NCBI GenBank assembly: GCA_025506515.1
Contig: CM046451.1
Location: 64,745,635-64,809,634 of the forward strand
Direction of reading: 5' to 3'
Source: Flaveria trinervia
Lineage: Eukaryota; Streptophyta; Magnoliopsida; Asterales; Asteraceae
Length of the DNA stretch: 64,000 nucleotides
A program made the position numbers and the translations under genes. Below the pieces are notes generated by a model, which worked only from the letters and a program-made list of their open reading frames with translations, was not told where the DNA came from and ran no database searches. Numbering within the stretch: the first letter of the stretch is position 1; each line of letters begins with the position of its first letter. Of the stretch, positions 1-11,821 are shown in pieces.

Positions 1-582
1 CAGCCGAGACAAGCCGAGACAGCCGAGACAGCCGAGACAGCCGAGACAGCCGAGACAGCCGAGACAGCCGAGACAGCCGAGACAGCCGAGACAGCCGAGA
101 CAGCCGAGACAGCCGAGACAGCCGAGACAGCCGAGACAGCCGAGACAGCCGAGACAGCCGAGACAGCCGAGACAGCCGAGACAGCCAGACAGCCGAGACA
201 GCCGAGACAGCCGAGTCAGCCGAGACAGCCGAGTCAGCCGAGACAGCCGAGACAGCCGAGAAACCCGAGACACCCGAGACACCCGAGACACCCGGACAGC
301 CGAGACAGCCGAGACAGCCGAGACAGCCGAGACAGCCGAGACAGCCGAGACAGCCGAGACAGCCGAGACAGCCAGACACCGAGACAGCCGAGACAGCCGA
401 GACAGCCGAGACAGCCGAGACAGCCGAGACAGCCGAGACAGCCGAGACAGCCGAGACAGCCGAGACAGCCGAGACAGCCGAGACAGCCGAGACAGCCGAG
501 ACAGCCGAGACAGCCGAGACAGCCGAGACAGCCGAGACAGCGAGACAGCCGAGACAGCCGAGACAGCCGAGACAGCCGAGAC
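1..582. repeat. 9-bp minisatellite, unit cagccgaga
   Basis: A tandem array of the 9-mer cagccgaga fills the left edge, roughly 60 copies, and continues beyond the window. Most units are identical. Variants cluster at about 180-300 (agtcagccg, acacccgag, a skipped base) and near 370 and 540. Because the unit is three codons long, the array is open in several frames, but there is no start context or flanking gene, so I do not call it coding. The homogeneity suggests recent slippage or unequal exchange, or an assembly-compressed satellite. Confidence 0.97.
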
Positions 583-917
583 CTTCTCCCTCAAATCAAA
601 CATTTAGGTCAGGGTTTAAGTTTGTTAAATGGATTTTGGGCTTTATTTTTAAAAAATAAACTTTCATATGGCTAGTTAATAAGTTATAACGAAAAAATTA
701 GGCTGAATTTGTTTTAAAAATATTTGGGCTCATTAAAAATCAAAGAAATTGAGCTAACGAATTGTGCTAACAATTGTATGAGTTTTAACGTGATAAAGAA
801 AAATTCAATTATTTTAAAGGATTTATAAAAAAATAAATATATTTTTGGTTATAACTTATTTTCTAGCGTGCTAAGATTTTAAAGGATTTATAAACGAAAA
901 ATTCAGCTTGACCCCAG
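583..917. other. AT-rich stretch, no gene seen
   Basis: AT-rich DNA between the minisatellite and a Copia gag remnant. A phrase around aaaggatttataaa occurs twice (about 817 and 881). It may be the decayed leader or LTR of the neighbouring Copia remnant, but no LTR end or primer-binding site is visible. Confidence 0.5.
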
Positions 918-2575
918 TTGCTAAGATTTTCTAGAGTGACATTTAAAAAAATATATTTTTCCCGGGGGAGAATTATTCAACATTTTGGGAAAAATATTTT
1001 TAGGGTGTTTAATTGTTCACAATTTCTAATAAAATGTCATCTTCGGAAGATTTCAAATCAGACAATCTCACAACAGCACAAAGCCGGTTTGACTCTTTTG
1101 CAGGTACAAAGAAAGAAAATTTGTCAGATTTTTGAAATTGGCAAATTATTTGTGATTTATAAGGTTAAAAGATTGTTATTGGAAAATGAAAAAGAATTAA
1201 AAATAATCAATAACGAATTAAAGAAAACTGAATTTGATTTTTCAAGGAAACTTAATGAAGCATTGGCTGAAAATGATCTTTTAAGAACAATTTTGGAGCG
1301 TAACGTTGAAATTAATATTTTGAGAGAAAGAGCTGTTTTAGCTCAATTTGAAACGACAAAGCTTCAAATGAAGCTTGATAAATGGACCCTGTCACACATG
1401 AAAAAGGATGAGCTTATTGCTAAACAACAAGGGGCACGGGTAAAACATGGGATTGGATATAAATCTGATGGTAAAACTATATTTAATTCAATTCCACCCC
1501 CTTCTACTTTATGTTATTCACCAATTCCCAGACCTCATCCTAAAAATGATTTGTTTGAACAACCTACTAATAATCTGCATGCAGGTTTGAGCGGTGTGAA
1601 TCTTAATGAGGTGCGAGATAATTATGATTCTACAACTGGTACGGGATACAATAAGCCGAATGCTCATAGTCAAGCTAACGATTGTTCAGTCCCGGTTGTT
1701 TGTAAAACTATATCTACTATTCCTCTAACTTCTTTTATAAGTTTAAAGCAGGTGAAATTCCTACTTTTGAGCCTGTCAAGGTAGTGAAAGATGAGATAAA
1801 TCAGGAATCATCGAATCATCAAGTTCGAACAATAACAAATCATCCTATTCCTGTCAATCAAGATCCGTTGGAGAAAGATCTGTGTATACAAGACTGGACA
1901 AGCCCAGATGATGAATTAATCACAGAGGTGCGTGTTGGTTCCTCATAGATCAAGATGTCTCCTAACATTGTCAAGTCACAAAAGCTTCCAAAAGCTGAAT
2001 CAAGACCAATACGGATCTCTTCTCTAATTTCAAAGCAACCCAGTCAATCGGTAAAGATATCATTCCCTATTCAGCATAGCAAATGCCAAAACAAGCAAGA
2101 ATCTGCTACAAGCTCAAAGCAATCCTTCTCAACACCTGCACAACACGGGACTACAAAGCATCAAAAGCCTTTCAAGGCTTGTTTTGAGTGTGGAAAAGAA
2201 GGTCATGTGGTAAAGAAATGTCCTCAAATGCTTGCTACAGATGGTAAAGGCAAAACGAATTGCTTCTCCAGCTATAAGTCTACAAAGAATGTTCTAGATG
2301 GTAAAGGCAACACGGGTTGCTTCGCTGCATCAAGAGGTAGAAAGCACACATCTTTAAATGGTTGGACGAAAAACCCTCCATCCAAACCTTTTCATGTGAA
2401 GCCGGTTTCCATTGATTCAAAGATGAAAATGACCAAAGATTCAAAACCAAATTCTTTTCCTTCTAGTATTAAACAAAAAATGATTTCCAAATTTAATTCA
2501 TTCAAATCCAAGTTAATTGACCGAAGCAAATTTGGCAAATTAAAAAGAAGGATACAACAATCCTCGATGGTTTAA
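918..2575 (+). pseudogene. Copia-type gag remnant with zinc knuckle
   Basis: Broken gag-like reading frame. The first part (918 to about 1730) has a Lys/Glu/Asn-rich coiled-coil segment, then a proline-rich block with a GIGYKS...PPP pattern common in plant Copia Gag. The frame shifts near 1730, runs on to an in-frame TAG near 1945, and resumes at 1955-2575 with a CCHC knuckle, CFECGKEGHVVKKC, at about 2187-2228, followed by a basic tail. CCHC knuckles bind element RNA in Gag particles. No protease, integrase or reverse transcriptase follows before the putative LTR at 2695, so pol has been lost. The upstream methionine at 918 is only the first ATG and is probably not the original start. Confidence 0.7.
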
Positions 2576-2694
2576 ACGTTTGTGTGCAGAAGCTTGTTAC
2601 TTATCTTGATGAAAAGGAACTTCCAGGACTGCGATGGCCTGGGTTCCCCTTTCAAACTAATCTGTTTATGAGTGCATAAACAATTGAGGAGGAG

Positions 2695-2912
2695 TGTTAG
2701 TAATCCTGTTTACTAACAGGAATTGTTCATAATTCAAATTTGAGGCGGAACAAACAGGTTAAGGTCATGCTATTTTATCCACAATCTGGATTTTTATCTA
2801 TACAATCATAGTTCTCACTTCATAATCACTACATATTTCTTGAGAATTCATTTCTTATCTTCATATCAGTGTAGTTTGGAAGACCTTATTTGATAAAAAT
2901 TTATTTGTACAG
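2695..2912 (+). repeat. Putative 3' LTR of the Copia remnant
   Basis: A purine tract (ttgaggaggag) sits directly before TGTTAG at 2695, the usual Copia polypurine-tract/LTR junction. The LTR begins with a small hairpin (cctgtttactaacagg). The right end is a guess, at the last ...tgtaca before an A-rich tract; no matching 5' LTR or target duplication is seen. From there to 3047 is A/T-rich DNA with a ggggga tract and no gene. Confidence 0.45.
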
Positions 2913-3047
2913 TTTAAAAAAAAATTTAGTAATAAATTTAAAAAAATTAAAAAAATTAAAATAAAAATAAAAATTTAGGGGGAGAGTATAAGTAAATAAA
3001 AATGAAAAGTGAACTGGGAACTTGATTTGAGATGATTGAGAAATGAT

Positions 3048-4150
3048 TGTAGGCACTTATTTCAAATCTATCCTTCATCAACTTCTTAAAGTCTTTGTAG
3101 AGCATTGGATTAGTTGAAGCAAAGATGATCTCATCTACATACACTTGAACTAGCATCAAGTCATTTCTTGTTCTTTTGATGAAGAGAGTTCCATCTATAG
3201 TACTTCTTTTGTATCCATGCTTGCAGAGATACTGAGATAGAGTCTCATACCACTTTATTGGTGCTTGGTGCAGCCCATAAAGAGTCTTATCAAGCCTACA
3301 GACATAATCAGGATGATCAGGATCTGCAAAGCCAGGTACTTGTTTGACATTTACCTATTCCTCAATCACCCCATAGAGAAAAGCATGCTTGACATCAAGT
3401 TAATAGACATTGAAGTTATTGGATGTAGCAAATGCCAAGAATATCCTACCAGCTTCCAGTCTTGCTACAGGAGCAAAGACATCTGTGTAGTCAATTCCTT
3501 TTTCTTATGTACACCCTTAAACAACTAGTCTAGCTTTGTTTTTGATGACAAGTCCTCTATCATCCTTTTTATTCCTAAACACCCATTTGGTTACTGTAGT
3601 AGTCTTCCCATGAGGAAGAGGACATAGATTTCAAACCTTTTTCCTTTTGAATTGAAGCAGCTCCTTCAACCCAACTCCCATCCTTTAGAGCCTCATCCAT
3701 TTTCTTAGGCCCTATCTGAGATAAGAAACAAGAGTTAAGAGAAATATTTGCATCATGGGATTGTCCTCTTGTTCATACCCCTTAAACAACATCTCCAATG
3801 ATGTTTGAGGTGGGATGAGACTTGTGGATCCTTAGTTGAGGGATCATAGCAAGTTGCTGAGAGAGATCTAAATTAGAGAAATTTAGATCTGGCATTGATG
3901 TTTCTACCTCCTTATCAACACATCATTGATATTGTCTTTAATGGAGTGGTTGTCAGCATCAAAAAATTCTTGATCACTTTCACTACCACCATGGTCTTCT
4001 ACATTTGAAGCTTCTTTATCTAGTTGTTGAGCCTTTGACCTAGAATTTGAAGGCATCTTAGATGTATCAGCTGAATTGGTCATTGTTGTGCAGATAGAAA
4101 CTTCATTAGCAGAATTAGTTACAACTGGAGCTAAAGTTGGATAGCTTTAA
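3048..4150 (-). pseudogene. E0 reverse transcriptase, cut off at its C-terminal part
   Basis: The minus strand shows TKWVFRNKKDDRGLVIKNKARLVV, then YTDVFAPVARLEA, FNVY-LDVKHAFLYG and a catalytic motif that reads YVDE where Copia enzymes have YVDD, a change of an essential aspartate. Homology ends right after LMKDRFEIS at about 3048, where unrelated A-rich DNA begins. At least five in-frame stops interrupt it. RNase H is absent. Confidence 0.8.
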
Positions 4151-4214
4151 GGTTTTGTCAACTCAAATCTTAGATCATGATCACCTGTTGGTAGAATATT
4201 TGTAGGCCCTGAAA

Positions 4215-5600
4215 CTAAATTAAGATCAAATAGTTGGTAACTAAATTAAGATCAAATAGCCAATCAGGACCAGAACTAGTTACACTAGGAGTGTGTTCAT
4301 TGAAAGTCACCATGGCCAACTCCTTAACAATCCTAGTTCTGAGATTGTATACTCTATAAGCCTTAGCTTGGGAAGAGTACCCAATGAAATGCCCATTATC
4401 TAATTTCTCAGCAAATTTGGCAATTTGATCTTTGGTAATCAAGATGGCGCAAGGACATCCAAATAAGCTGAGAAAACCTATGAAAGGTTTCCTTTTGTGC
4501 CAAAGTTCATAATGAGTCTTACCATGTGTCTTAACTACTAAAACTTTATTCTACACATAGCAAGTAGTGTTGACTGCCTCTACCCAGAAGGTGATGGGCA
4601 GTTTAGATTTAGACATCATAGTTCTTGCAGCTTCAATAAGTGTCATGTTTCTCCTCTCAGCAACACCATTTTGCTTAGGAGTCCTAGGAGCACTATATTT
4701 CATGTTATACCCTTTTCATTACAAAATGTATCAAGGATTTGGTTCTTGAATTTAGTTCCTTGATCACATCTTATGGTTTTGACCTTGTTATCCAATTGAT
4801 TCTCAATCTTTAGGATGAAATTCTTCAGAATCTCAAGAGTCTTATCCTTAGTTCTAAGGAAGAAGACCCAAGTGAATCTTGTAAAGTGATCTGTGATCAC
4901 TAAACAGTAAGAGGTCCTTCCTAGACTCATTACACTAATGGGGCCAAAGAGATCCATATGTAACAAGTGTAAAGGAGTAGTGATGGAGTTTCTTTCCTTT
5001 GGCTTGTGAGATACCTTGTGTTGCTTCCCTTTCAAGCATGCAACAGAATGGTCATCACTTGTAAATTCTTTCTTTGGCATTCCAGTTACCAAATCATTCT
5101 TAATTAGCTTATTCATGTTCTTAAAGTTTACATGGCACATTCTTTTATGCCAGAGAAAAGACTCATCACTATTTGCTTTAGACAAAAAGCATGAAACTTC
5201 TCCTGAGGGAGATGTTCTTTCAGATCCATCTTGTACATGTTCCTTTTCCTAGGGGCTCTAAGCAGGATATGCTCATGAGGAATGACCACCCTGGTCTTGA
5301 GAACAATGCACTCATGCTCAGTAAAGAGCATGTTATGACTCTGCTCAAAAAATTAAGATACACTTAAAAGATTGTATCCAAGCTCCTTGACAAAGTTTAC
5401 CTTCTCAATGTTGAGCTTACCATTTGTGACCTTGCCCCTTCCAGATATGTAACCATCCTTATCTTCTCCAAAAGCAACTGGCCCTCCATCAATTCTTTCA
5501 AAGTTTTAGAGTAGTGACCTATTGCATGTCATGTGCCTTGAACAACCACTATCAACGATTCAAGCATTCTTATTTGTCTTGAGTTGTTCCTACACAAGAG
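4215..5600 (-). pseudogene. E0 protease and integrase (broken)
   Basis: Reading on the minus strand, the aspartic protease signature IVDSGCSRHMT lies near 5565-5530. The integrase zinc-binding region LWHKRMCHVNF...CLKGKQ and the catalytic core with DLFGP and IRCDQGTKFKN follow at 5185-4700. The end of integrase, FAEKLDNGHFIGYSS...VYN, is at 4442-4215. The core Asp residues are visible. Stops and shifts interrupt the reading. This enzyme would cut and join element DNA into the host chromosome. Confidence 0.8.
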
Positions 5601-7852
5601 AGATGGTTTTTACACTTTCCCTCCCCACCGTCATCTTTGACTCAACATTCTTGTTTTAAGAACAAGGCTGAATTTGATCACTTTCCCTATCCACCTTCTT
5701 CTTTACAAATGTTGAGACAGTTCTTTTAGGGTGAGAACTGCACTTGGAGTTGGATGGTTCAGACTGTGTAGCAGTGATACACAACTAATCAGCCTTCTTC
5801 TCGATACTAGGATGATTTAAAAATGAATCAAAACTCTTTGTATTAGAGTTCAAGTTGATGTCTTTAGTCTTAACCACTTCAAACCCTATAGAACTAAAGA
5901 CTTGTTTCTGCTTAGCGTCAAAAGTGGCCTTGATCTCCTGAGCTTTCTTTGCTTTTCTCTTGTTCTTTCTGATCAAGTTCTTTCTCATATACTTGGTTAG
6001 CATAGGCTTTTTACTCTCCTTAGAAGGATATGACCCTTCTTTGAATCCTCTTCTTCACTATTCTCAGAGGCATTCTCCACTATCACTTCTTCATCCTCTT
6101 TAGTCAAGGGGTCTATAAGAGGAAGCTCATCTTCAAAAGTTCCACACCTAGGAGATCATACAGACAAGATTATGTGTGGAGGAGCTATCTAACTAGATCC
6201 CAGTCCCTGCTTATTCAGATAACAAACTTTTGCATGCAAGGATAAGGATATAATGTTCTTGAAAGTCTCTTCTTCAAGAACACATTTTTCTGCCCTGGCT
6301 ATGCTGATCACAAGCTCAGCCTGACATTCAGTCAACTTGGTTATGATATCTTTTATCTGAGTCTTGTAGTTGGTGTGTTCAAGTTTAAGGACTGAAATGT
6401 TTTTCTCCAAGTCCTCTATCTTTAACTTATTGTCATTTTCAGATCTTTTGAAATCAGATTTTAAGATATTTAAGGACTTAAGATCAGATCTCATCTCTAA
6501 GTTGTAGGACCTGTATCTATTAACTTTAGCAATACATTCAGGTGTATAGAGATGTTCCAATACCTTTTCTTCATCATGGTCAGCCATCAGTGCTTGGTTT
6601 GGAGATGCATCTTCCATCTGAAAACTCCAGTCAAAGCCTCCTTCTTAAACAGCAACTGCAGCTTGCTGCTTTGGCTTCTAATTCTAGGTGGCTTTCTCAG
6701 TGTAGTTTGGTCTGGTTTGTGCTTGGCCACCATTTGTCATTGGTGCCTTGCACTCCCTAGAAAAGTGACCTATTTGGTTACAGTTGTAACACTTAACTTT
6801 GCTTTTATCCATCCCTAACTTTCCATTGCCCGTATTGCTGGGAAACTTCCTTCATGTCCTCTTGTAGAACTTCTTGGCTCTGTGAGTGAGAAGAGCCATC
6901 TTCTAGACTATTTCCATGTACTCCAGGTCATCTTAATGGATACAGTCCAAGCCTTCAAGGGTGAATAGAAAGTCGTCTGAGCTTTCATTAGAAGACACAA
7001 AGGCATATGAAGAACTTGTCTCTTGGAATGGGCTTCCTTGAGTTTACCTTTCTCTTGGTGTCTTCGGGAATGTGATGAAAGGACACTTTTATGAGTTATC
7101 AGGGTAACATATAAGATGATGTTGAGGTTCTATGTTATCCATTTCAGTCACATGCAGGGCTGAACTCATTTGATTGCTGGAGTTTCCAGATGAACCTTTC
7201 ATATTCATCTACATCTAGTATCCACTAAGAATACCATACAACTCAGTCAAAGTGATAGTCTTAAGGTTCTCAATCCGCTTGATAACAACACAATAATGTG
7301 TCCATCTCCTAGAAAGTGAGGACATAAACTTCCTTACAATGTCCCTGTTTTCAAGAGTTACTCCAACATCCACTAGAGTACCAACAATCTCAACATACCT
7401 GAAGTATTTTTAAGTTATGGTTTCACCTATTTTAAAGGTGAAATTTTCAAACTACTACTTTAGGAGATCCTTCTTGTTCTCCTTGGCCCCTCATACATTA
7501 GTTTCAATGCATTCCATATTTGTTTAGTTGTTTTGCATTTCTTGAAACCTCTGTATACAGAGTTAGGAAGAGTAGTCTGAAGGGTTGTCATGGCTTTTTG
7601 ATCAATTTCTACTCTCTTTTTATCTTCATCAGTGTAGTCATCCATAGCCTTTGGAATCATACCACCTCCCTCAGCAGTTGAAAAGGTGCTTGGTATGTAA
7701 GGTCCTAAGACAATATATTCGCACATCCTGTAGTCTTGAGACTTAATGAAACCTTCCATTCTTTGACACCATGTGTCAAAATCTTCAAGGGTGATCAATA
7801 GGGACTTTATCATGGTTAGAGTTTCCATATCAGCTTTAGTGATAGCTTCCAT
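5600..7852 (-). pseudogene. E0 gag (broken)
   Basis: The start is the ATG at 7852, just inside the leader; the same MxxxTKxDM opening recurs in E4 and E6. The N-terminal Gag domain (FDTWCQRMEGF, then KKCKTTKQIWNALKLMYEG) spans 7852-7460. Later frames give the knuckle CYNCNQIGHFSRECK at about 6765-6810, a long coiled coil at 6617-6189, and a Lys-rich block at 6003-5785. In-frame stops and shifts separate the pieces. In sireviruses such a long Gag with a coiled coil after the knuckle is usual. Non-functional as it stands. Confidence 0.8.
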
Positions 7853-8055
7853 TTGAGATGTTAAGTATTTTATGTGTGTGAGGGATCTTACGATTGTGAT
7901 ATCTTACTATCAAGAGCCTGGAATATTGTGATACTAATTGCAGGACCGTTTGAGGGGTTTGGTCACTAACAACATAACACACAATAAGGAGAGATTGATT
8001 TAGAACGCTTAATAGATCAAATGGAGAACTAGAAACTTGTTATAATGATACTACA

Positions 8056-8683
8056 TGTAAGGATTAAATGTAAAGGCTGATACAACCCAAACACCCAAAG
8101 TCTCTCCTGCACTTTTGAACACATGCTTTATCTGATGTACTTTTAACATAAAGTTGGACCCCTTTCCGCTGCAACTCTATAAAGTCACAAACTTGCATAA
8201 GTTTGTGAAAAGGTCCATGCTTTTGGTAACTGTACATTGAGGTCTTTAGTCTGTAACTTTCTACTTTATGTACTTTATCCTTTTTGTAATATATTAGGAT
8301 GTTAGCTATGGCATGTCATAGTCACTAGTCAAAAGGCAATCTTCCTTTTGACTCTACATTTGATTTTGTTTGTTGTCTACAATTGTATCTAGCTGGCCTT
8401 CAAAGTATGGCCAGCTGTAGGATGTAGGATATGTATCTCAAGTACTTGTAACTTTCTAATATGCTTTGTAACATTTGTAATAGAACTTGAGAAAGCAATA
8501 TACTGCAATCTTGAAAACCAACTCCTTGTGTGTATTGCTATCTTGTTCTGTCTTATATTTACTTGTGTTCTTAGTATCATTACAAAAGGTTAACCAGTTC
8601 CCTATTTGTGTTGTTAAGTGTTCTTAGCAACTCTCCTATTTGTGATGTTGTGTTGTAAGTGCATACCCTTCACCGGTCCTGAA
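8056..8683 (+). repeat. E1 5' LTR (internally deleted)
   Basis: Starts TGTAAGGATTAAATG and ends just before the primer-binding site. Compared with the solo LTR at 56888-57696 and the E1 3' LTR it lacks about 180 bp carrying the cttccgaag-type repeats, right after ctctcctgca. Confidence 0.85.
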
Positions 8684-8699
8684 ATTGGTATCAGAGCTG

Positions 8700-10726
8700 G
8701 GAGTTCTTCCGGGAGTATGGACATTGAGGATTCACCATCCTCACTTGCAATTGTGCATACTCATCAACTTCATCAAGTTCACATTGATGTGGACTCCATA
8801 GACTCCTATATTCAAAGTCTTTTGAGGAACGAATACCAAGGGCAATGTCATCTCCACCAACTTCAAAGCACACTATTAGGTGGATGTATGATGAAAACAG
8901 AAGAGCCCTTACCATTCAAAGAGTTCAAGGGCAGCAAGAAGTCTTCAATTTTCAAAACTTGAACTTCTATGAAAGTATTGATCTTGTCAGCATGCCACTT
9001 GTCAACCAAAGCCAATCAAGAAAAACTGACAAGCTGGCTCAAAGAATTCAAGATAGAATCACTGTAGAGTTTAGCTTCAAAAGGAGAATAAGGCAATCAA
9101 GCAATATAATTGATCAAATGGATGTTGAGGCACACCCTAAGGTTAGCTTTATAGGGGAAACCTTGACTTAAAGCCTAGTGGTAGAACTTGAGAGCTTTGT
9201 CTCACTATCAACTGCAGCAGAGATTCATTCCTTTTATGAGACACCTACTAGGGAAGGTGCATCTCAACCTCTCTCTGGCTAAAACTTAGAAGCTACACCA
9301 AGCAATAAAGCTAAAGCTCTATCCACCCTGAGTCACAAAGGTCTGTGAGTGACAAAGGGAAAAGAAAAATGACTTCTAAGGAGATTGAGGAGGAGGAGAG
9401 AGAGAGAGAGGAAAAGGAAGCTAAGGGGAGAAAGTTTCTCTAGTAGGTCTGCAAGACTCATGAAATCGGCTATCAAGGCTGCCCCCAGGCCAGACGCTCA
9501 GAATGATAAGTTGAGTGCAGTCAGGTCAACTACTTGCAGACTAGGAACTATGACATAGATAATATAATCTCCCTCCCCTTAGATGAGTTAAATGAACTGG
9601 CTAACAAGGAATTGTCAAAAAAAAGAAAGGAGGCAGAGGATGCAAAGCTACTTCTTCAGATTAAAGAAGAAAGAAGAAACAAAAGACTATACAACCATGT
9701 GCCTACTCTCCCCCCAATTCAATAAAGTCATGTGCAAGAGGATGTGGTGTCACAAGTACCTCAGGTAGACAAAGATAAGGATAGGATCAACATGATCAAC
9801 TACCTGAGTGCCACAGGTCTCTGATAGGCTGCTGCACTTCTTCCCTTACCCTTTGACTATATTGAGTTTGAGTACCTCAAACAAATTGAACTTGAGATAG
9901 TCAAAGAGAGAAAGATCACCAGTGGGAAATTAAGGGAAGAGGCTGCAAAGTCAAGAGCCATCATCTAGAAAAGCTTGAAGAAGTCTGCTGATAAGCACCG
10001 GATGATGAGCTTCTTGACGCTGTATGGATTCTCTGGAAGGAGACTTGGTCCTATGTCTCTGTCCACCATGGATGAACATATCAGAGTGATCAAGAAGAAG
10101 ATTCAAAGAGGTGAACTTGTTGACATACACTCCCTACCAAGTCAGGTCCCTCGGGAAGTAAAGATTAAGGTTGAACCATTTGAGACAACACAACCTGAAT
10201 CTCCTACTTAGCCTCAGCAAGCTTCCACTTCTGATCCACATAAGGGTTCTATCCCCTCTCATTTGACCCTGTGAGAGAGGAAAACCCAACTAAGAAAGAC
10301 AAAGAAGATCAATCAGGTGCTGCAAGCCAGTCTTCTCAGTTAAAAGGTTCAAAAAGGTGAAAAAGGATGGCTTCCATACCAAATCCAATGAAGAAGAAGA
10401 AGAAAGAAGCATCCATCTCCAAACCTCAGGATGAGTTAGAACATTCAAAGGATATGCAAATAGAGGATGCTCCACCAACTCCAATTCAAATAGCTCTTCT
10501 ATCATCAGGGAGACCCATCTTGTCTTAGACATACATTACAAATCCGGAAAGATGGCATGTCATCAGAGATCAGGGTGTTTAAAATGTTTACATATGGTAG
10601 GATATGTTTACTCTGCCTCTCCATGATCTCTTTGACATGAGAAGACACTTTGAGTGTCTGAGTGATCCTAATCATCTCATGAAGAAAAGGATAGTCATTA
10701 TCCTGATAAGGACTATTAATATCTAA
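8700..10726 (+). pseudogene. E1 remnant of the extra Copia ORF (aORF)
   Basis: Open pieces at 8845-9171, 9534-9725 and 9975-10211, plus a C-terminal run ending at TAA 10724-10726. The 9975 piece (LYGFSGRRLGPMSLSTMDEH) aligns by eye with LRAHGFSGRQVGPMSEKTLQ near 48480 in E3. The 9534 piece resembles the Leu/Glu/Lys coiled coil near 48090. The piece near 8880 (IRWMYDENRRALTIQRV) resembles IIQWRFENSSHNFVVER at 49170, but in E3 that block comes last. The C-terminus (DPNHLMKKRIVIILIRTINI) matches the end preserved in E5. Function unknown. In sireviruses an ORF in this place has been called envelope-like. Confidence 0.65.
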
Positions 10727-10766
10727 AGTCTTCAAATGTTTTGGTAGCATCAGCCTAGGGGGAGTT

Positions 10767-11577
10767 TATAAGGATTAAATATAAAGGTCGATGCAACCCA
10801 AACACCCAAAGTCTCTCCTGCATGCATGCACAAGTGTACTGAAGTAGAATGCTTTGGAAGTTTAACACCAGCATCATAAAATACACTAACTGAGAAATCT
10901 TTCAAAGCCAAGACCAATATCTTCCAAAGCCAAAGCTGAAGTCTTCCGAAGCTTCAAAGACAATGTCTTCCGAAGCCAATACTTGAAGACATATTTCTTC
11001 CGAAGACTTTTGAACACATGTTTTATCTTATGTACTTTTTACATAAAGTTGTACCCCTTTCCGTTGCAACTCTATAAAGTCACCAACTTTCATAAGCTGG
11101 TGAAAAGGTCCATGCTTTTGGTAACTATACATTGAGTTCTTGAGTCTGTAACTTTCTACTTTATGTACTTTATCCTTTTTTAATTTATTAGGATGTGAGC
11201 TATGGTATGTCATAGTCACTAGTCTAAAGGCAATCTACCTTTTGACTTTACATTTGATTTTGTTTATTGTCTAGTCAATTGTATCTAGTTGGCCTTCAAA
11301 ATATGGCCGGCTGTAGGATGTAGTATATGTATCTCAAGTACTTGTAACTTTCTGATATGCTTTGTAACATTTGTAGTAGAACTTGAGAAAGCAATATACT
11401 ATAATCTTGAAAACCAACTTCTTGTGTGTTTTGCTATCTTGTTTTGTCTCATATTTACTTGTGTTCTTAGTATCATTACAAAGGTTAACCAGTTCCCTAT
11501 TTTTGTTGTTAAATGTTCTTAGCAACTCTCCTCTTTGTGTTGTTGTGTTGTAAGTGCATACCCTTCACTAGTCCTCA
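10767..11577 (+). repeat. E1 3' LTR
   Basis: About 811 bp, nearly the same length as the 809-bp solo LTR at 56888. The first dinucleotide is TA instead of TG. It contains several cttccgaag/cttccaaag motifs (10915-11010). Its right end runs into tcctcacttgcaattgt, a phrase also found inside E1 at about 8741, so the junction is recombinant. Confidence 0.8.
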
Positions 11578-11821
11578 CTTGCAATTGTAGGGTATGCATA
11601 ATAAGGCTTGGGTTTCTCTGAAGAACTCCCTAAAGGACTCCCAGTTACTGATAAGGCTTGGGTTTCCAAATGTAACAAATCATTTTCTTTGTGCAAGAAC
11701 AGCTCAAGATAAACAAGAATATCTGGATAATTGATATTGGCTGCTCCAAGCACATGACAAGCAATAGGTCACTATTGGATCTTATATACCCAAGACACAT
11801 ACAAGATTGATGTGGTTAGTA
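11578..11821 (+). pseudogene. Copia Gag-protease scrap
   Basis: A short fragment related to E3 38690-38830: an AWVS(K/N) phrase after aaggcttgggtttcc (present twice, as a local duplication), then WIIDIGCSKHMT, the Copia aspartic-protease signature. It lies directly after the E1 3' LTR and ends where the E2 LTR begins at 11822. Confidence 0.65.

Larger units (their letters stand above)
3048..8055 (-). mobile_element. Copia element E0, minus strand, truncated at both ends
   Basis: On the minus strand the order is LTR end (8055-7946), degenerate primer-binding site, gag (7852 downward), protease, integrase, reverse transcriptase, stopping inside reverse transcriptase at about 3048. The expected primer-site sequence attggtatcagagc is altered here (attagtatcacaat). 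The 5' LTR keeps only its last ~110 bp because E1 begins at 8056. RNase H, extra ORF and 3' LTR are missing. Gag and Pol resemble E3 and E6 closely, so I place it in the same sirevirus-like Copia group. Confidence 0.85.
8056..11577 (+). mobile_element. Copia derivative E1, LTR-bounded, without gag-pol
   Basis: Two direct LTRs (8056-8683 and 10767-11577) enclose about 2.1 kb. The 5' LTR is followed by a good primer-binding site (attggtatcagagc, about 8684-8698), and the 3' LTR is preceded by a polypurine tract (cctagggggag). The interior lacks gag, protease, integrase and reverse transcriptase and holds only remnants related to the extra 3' ORF of E3. It is therefore either a deletion derivative or a non-autonomous relative. 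It starts exactly inside the LTR of E0 (8055). No matching 5-bp duplication is found on the right, where the junction is rearranged. Confidence 0.8.

Noticed and set aside
1..582. Array considered as CRISPR or as a coding repeat protein
   Set aside because: There are no spacers between units, the unit is only 9 bp, and no start codon or flanking gene is present. It is a plain minisatellite in a plant genome.
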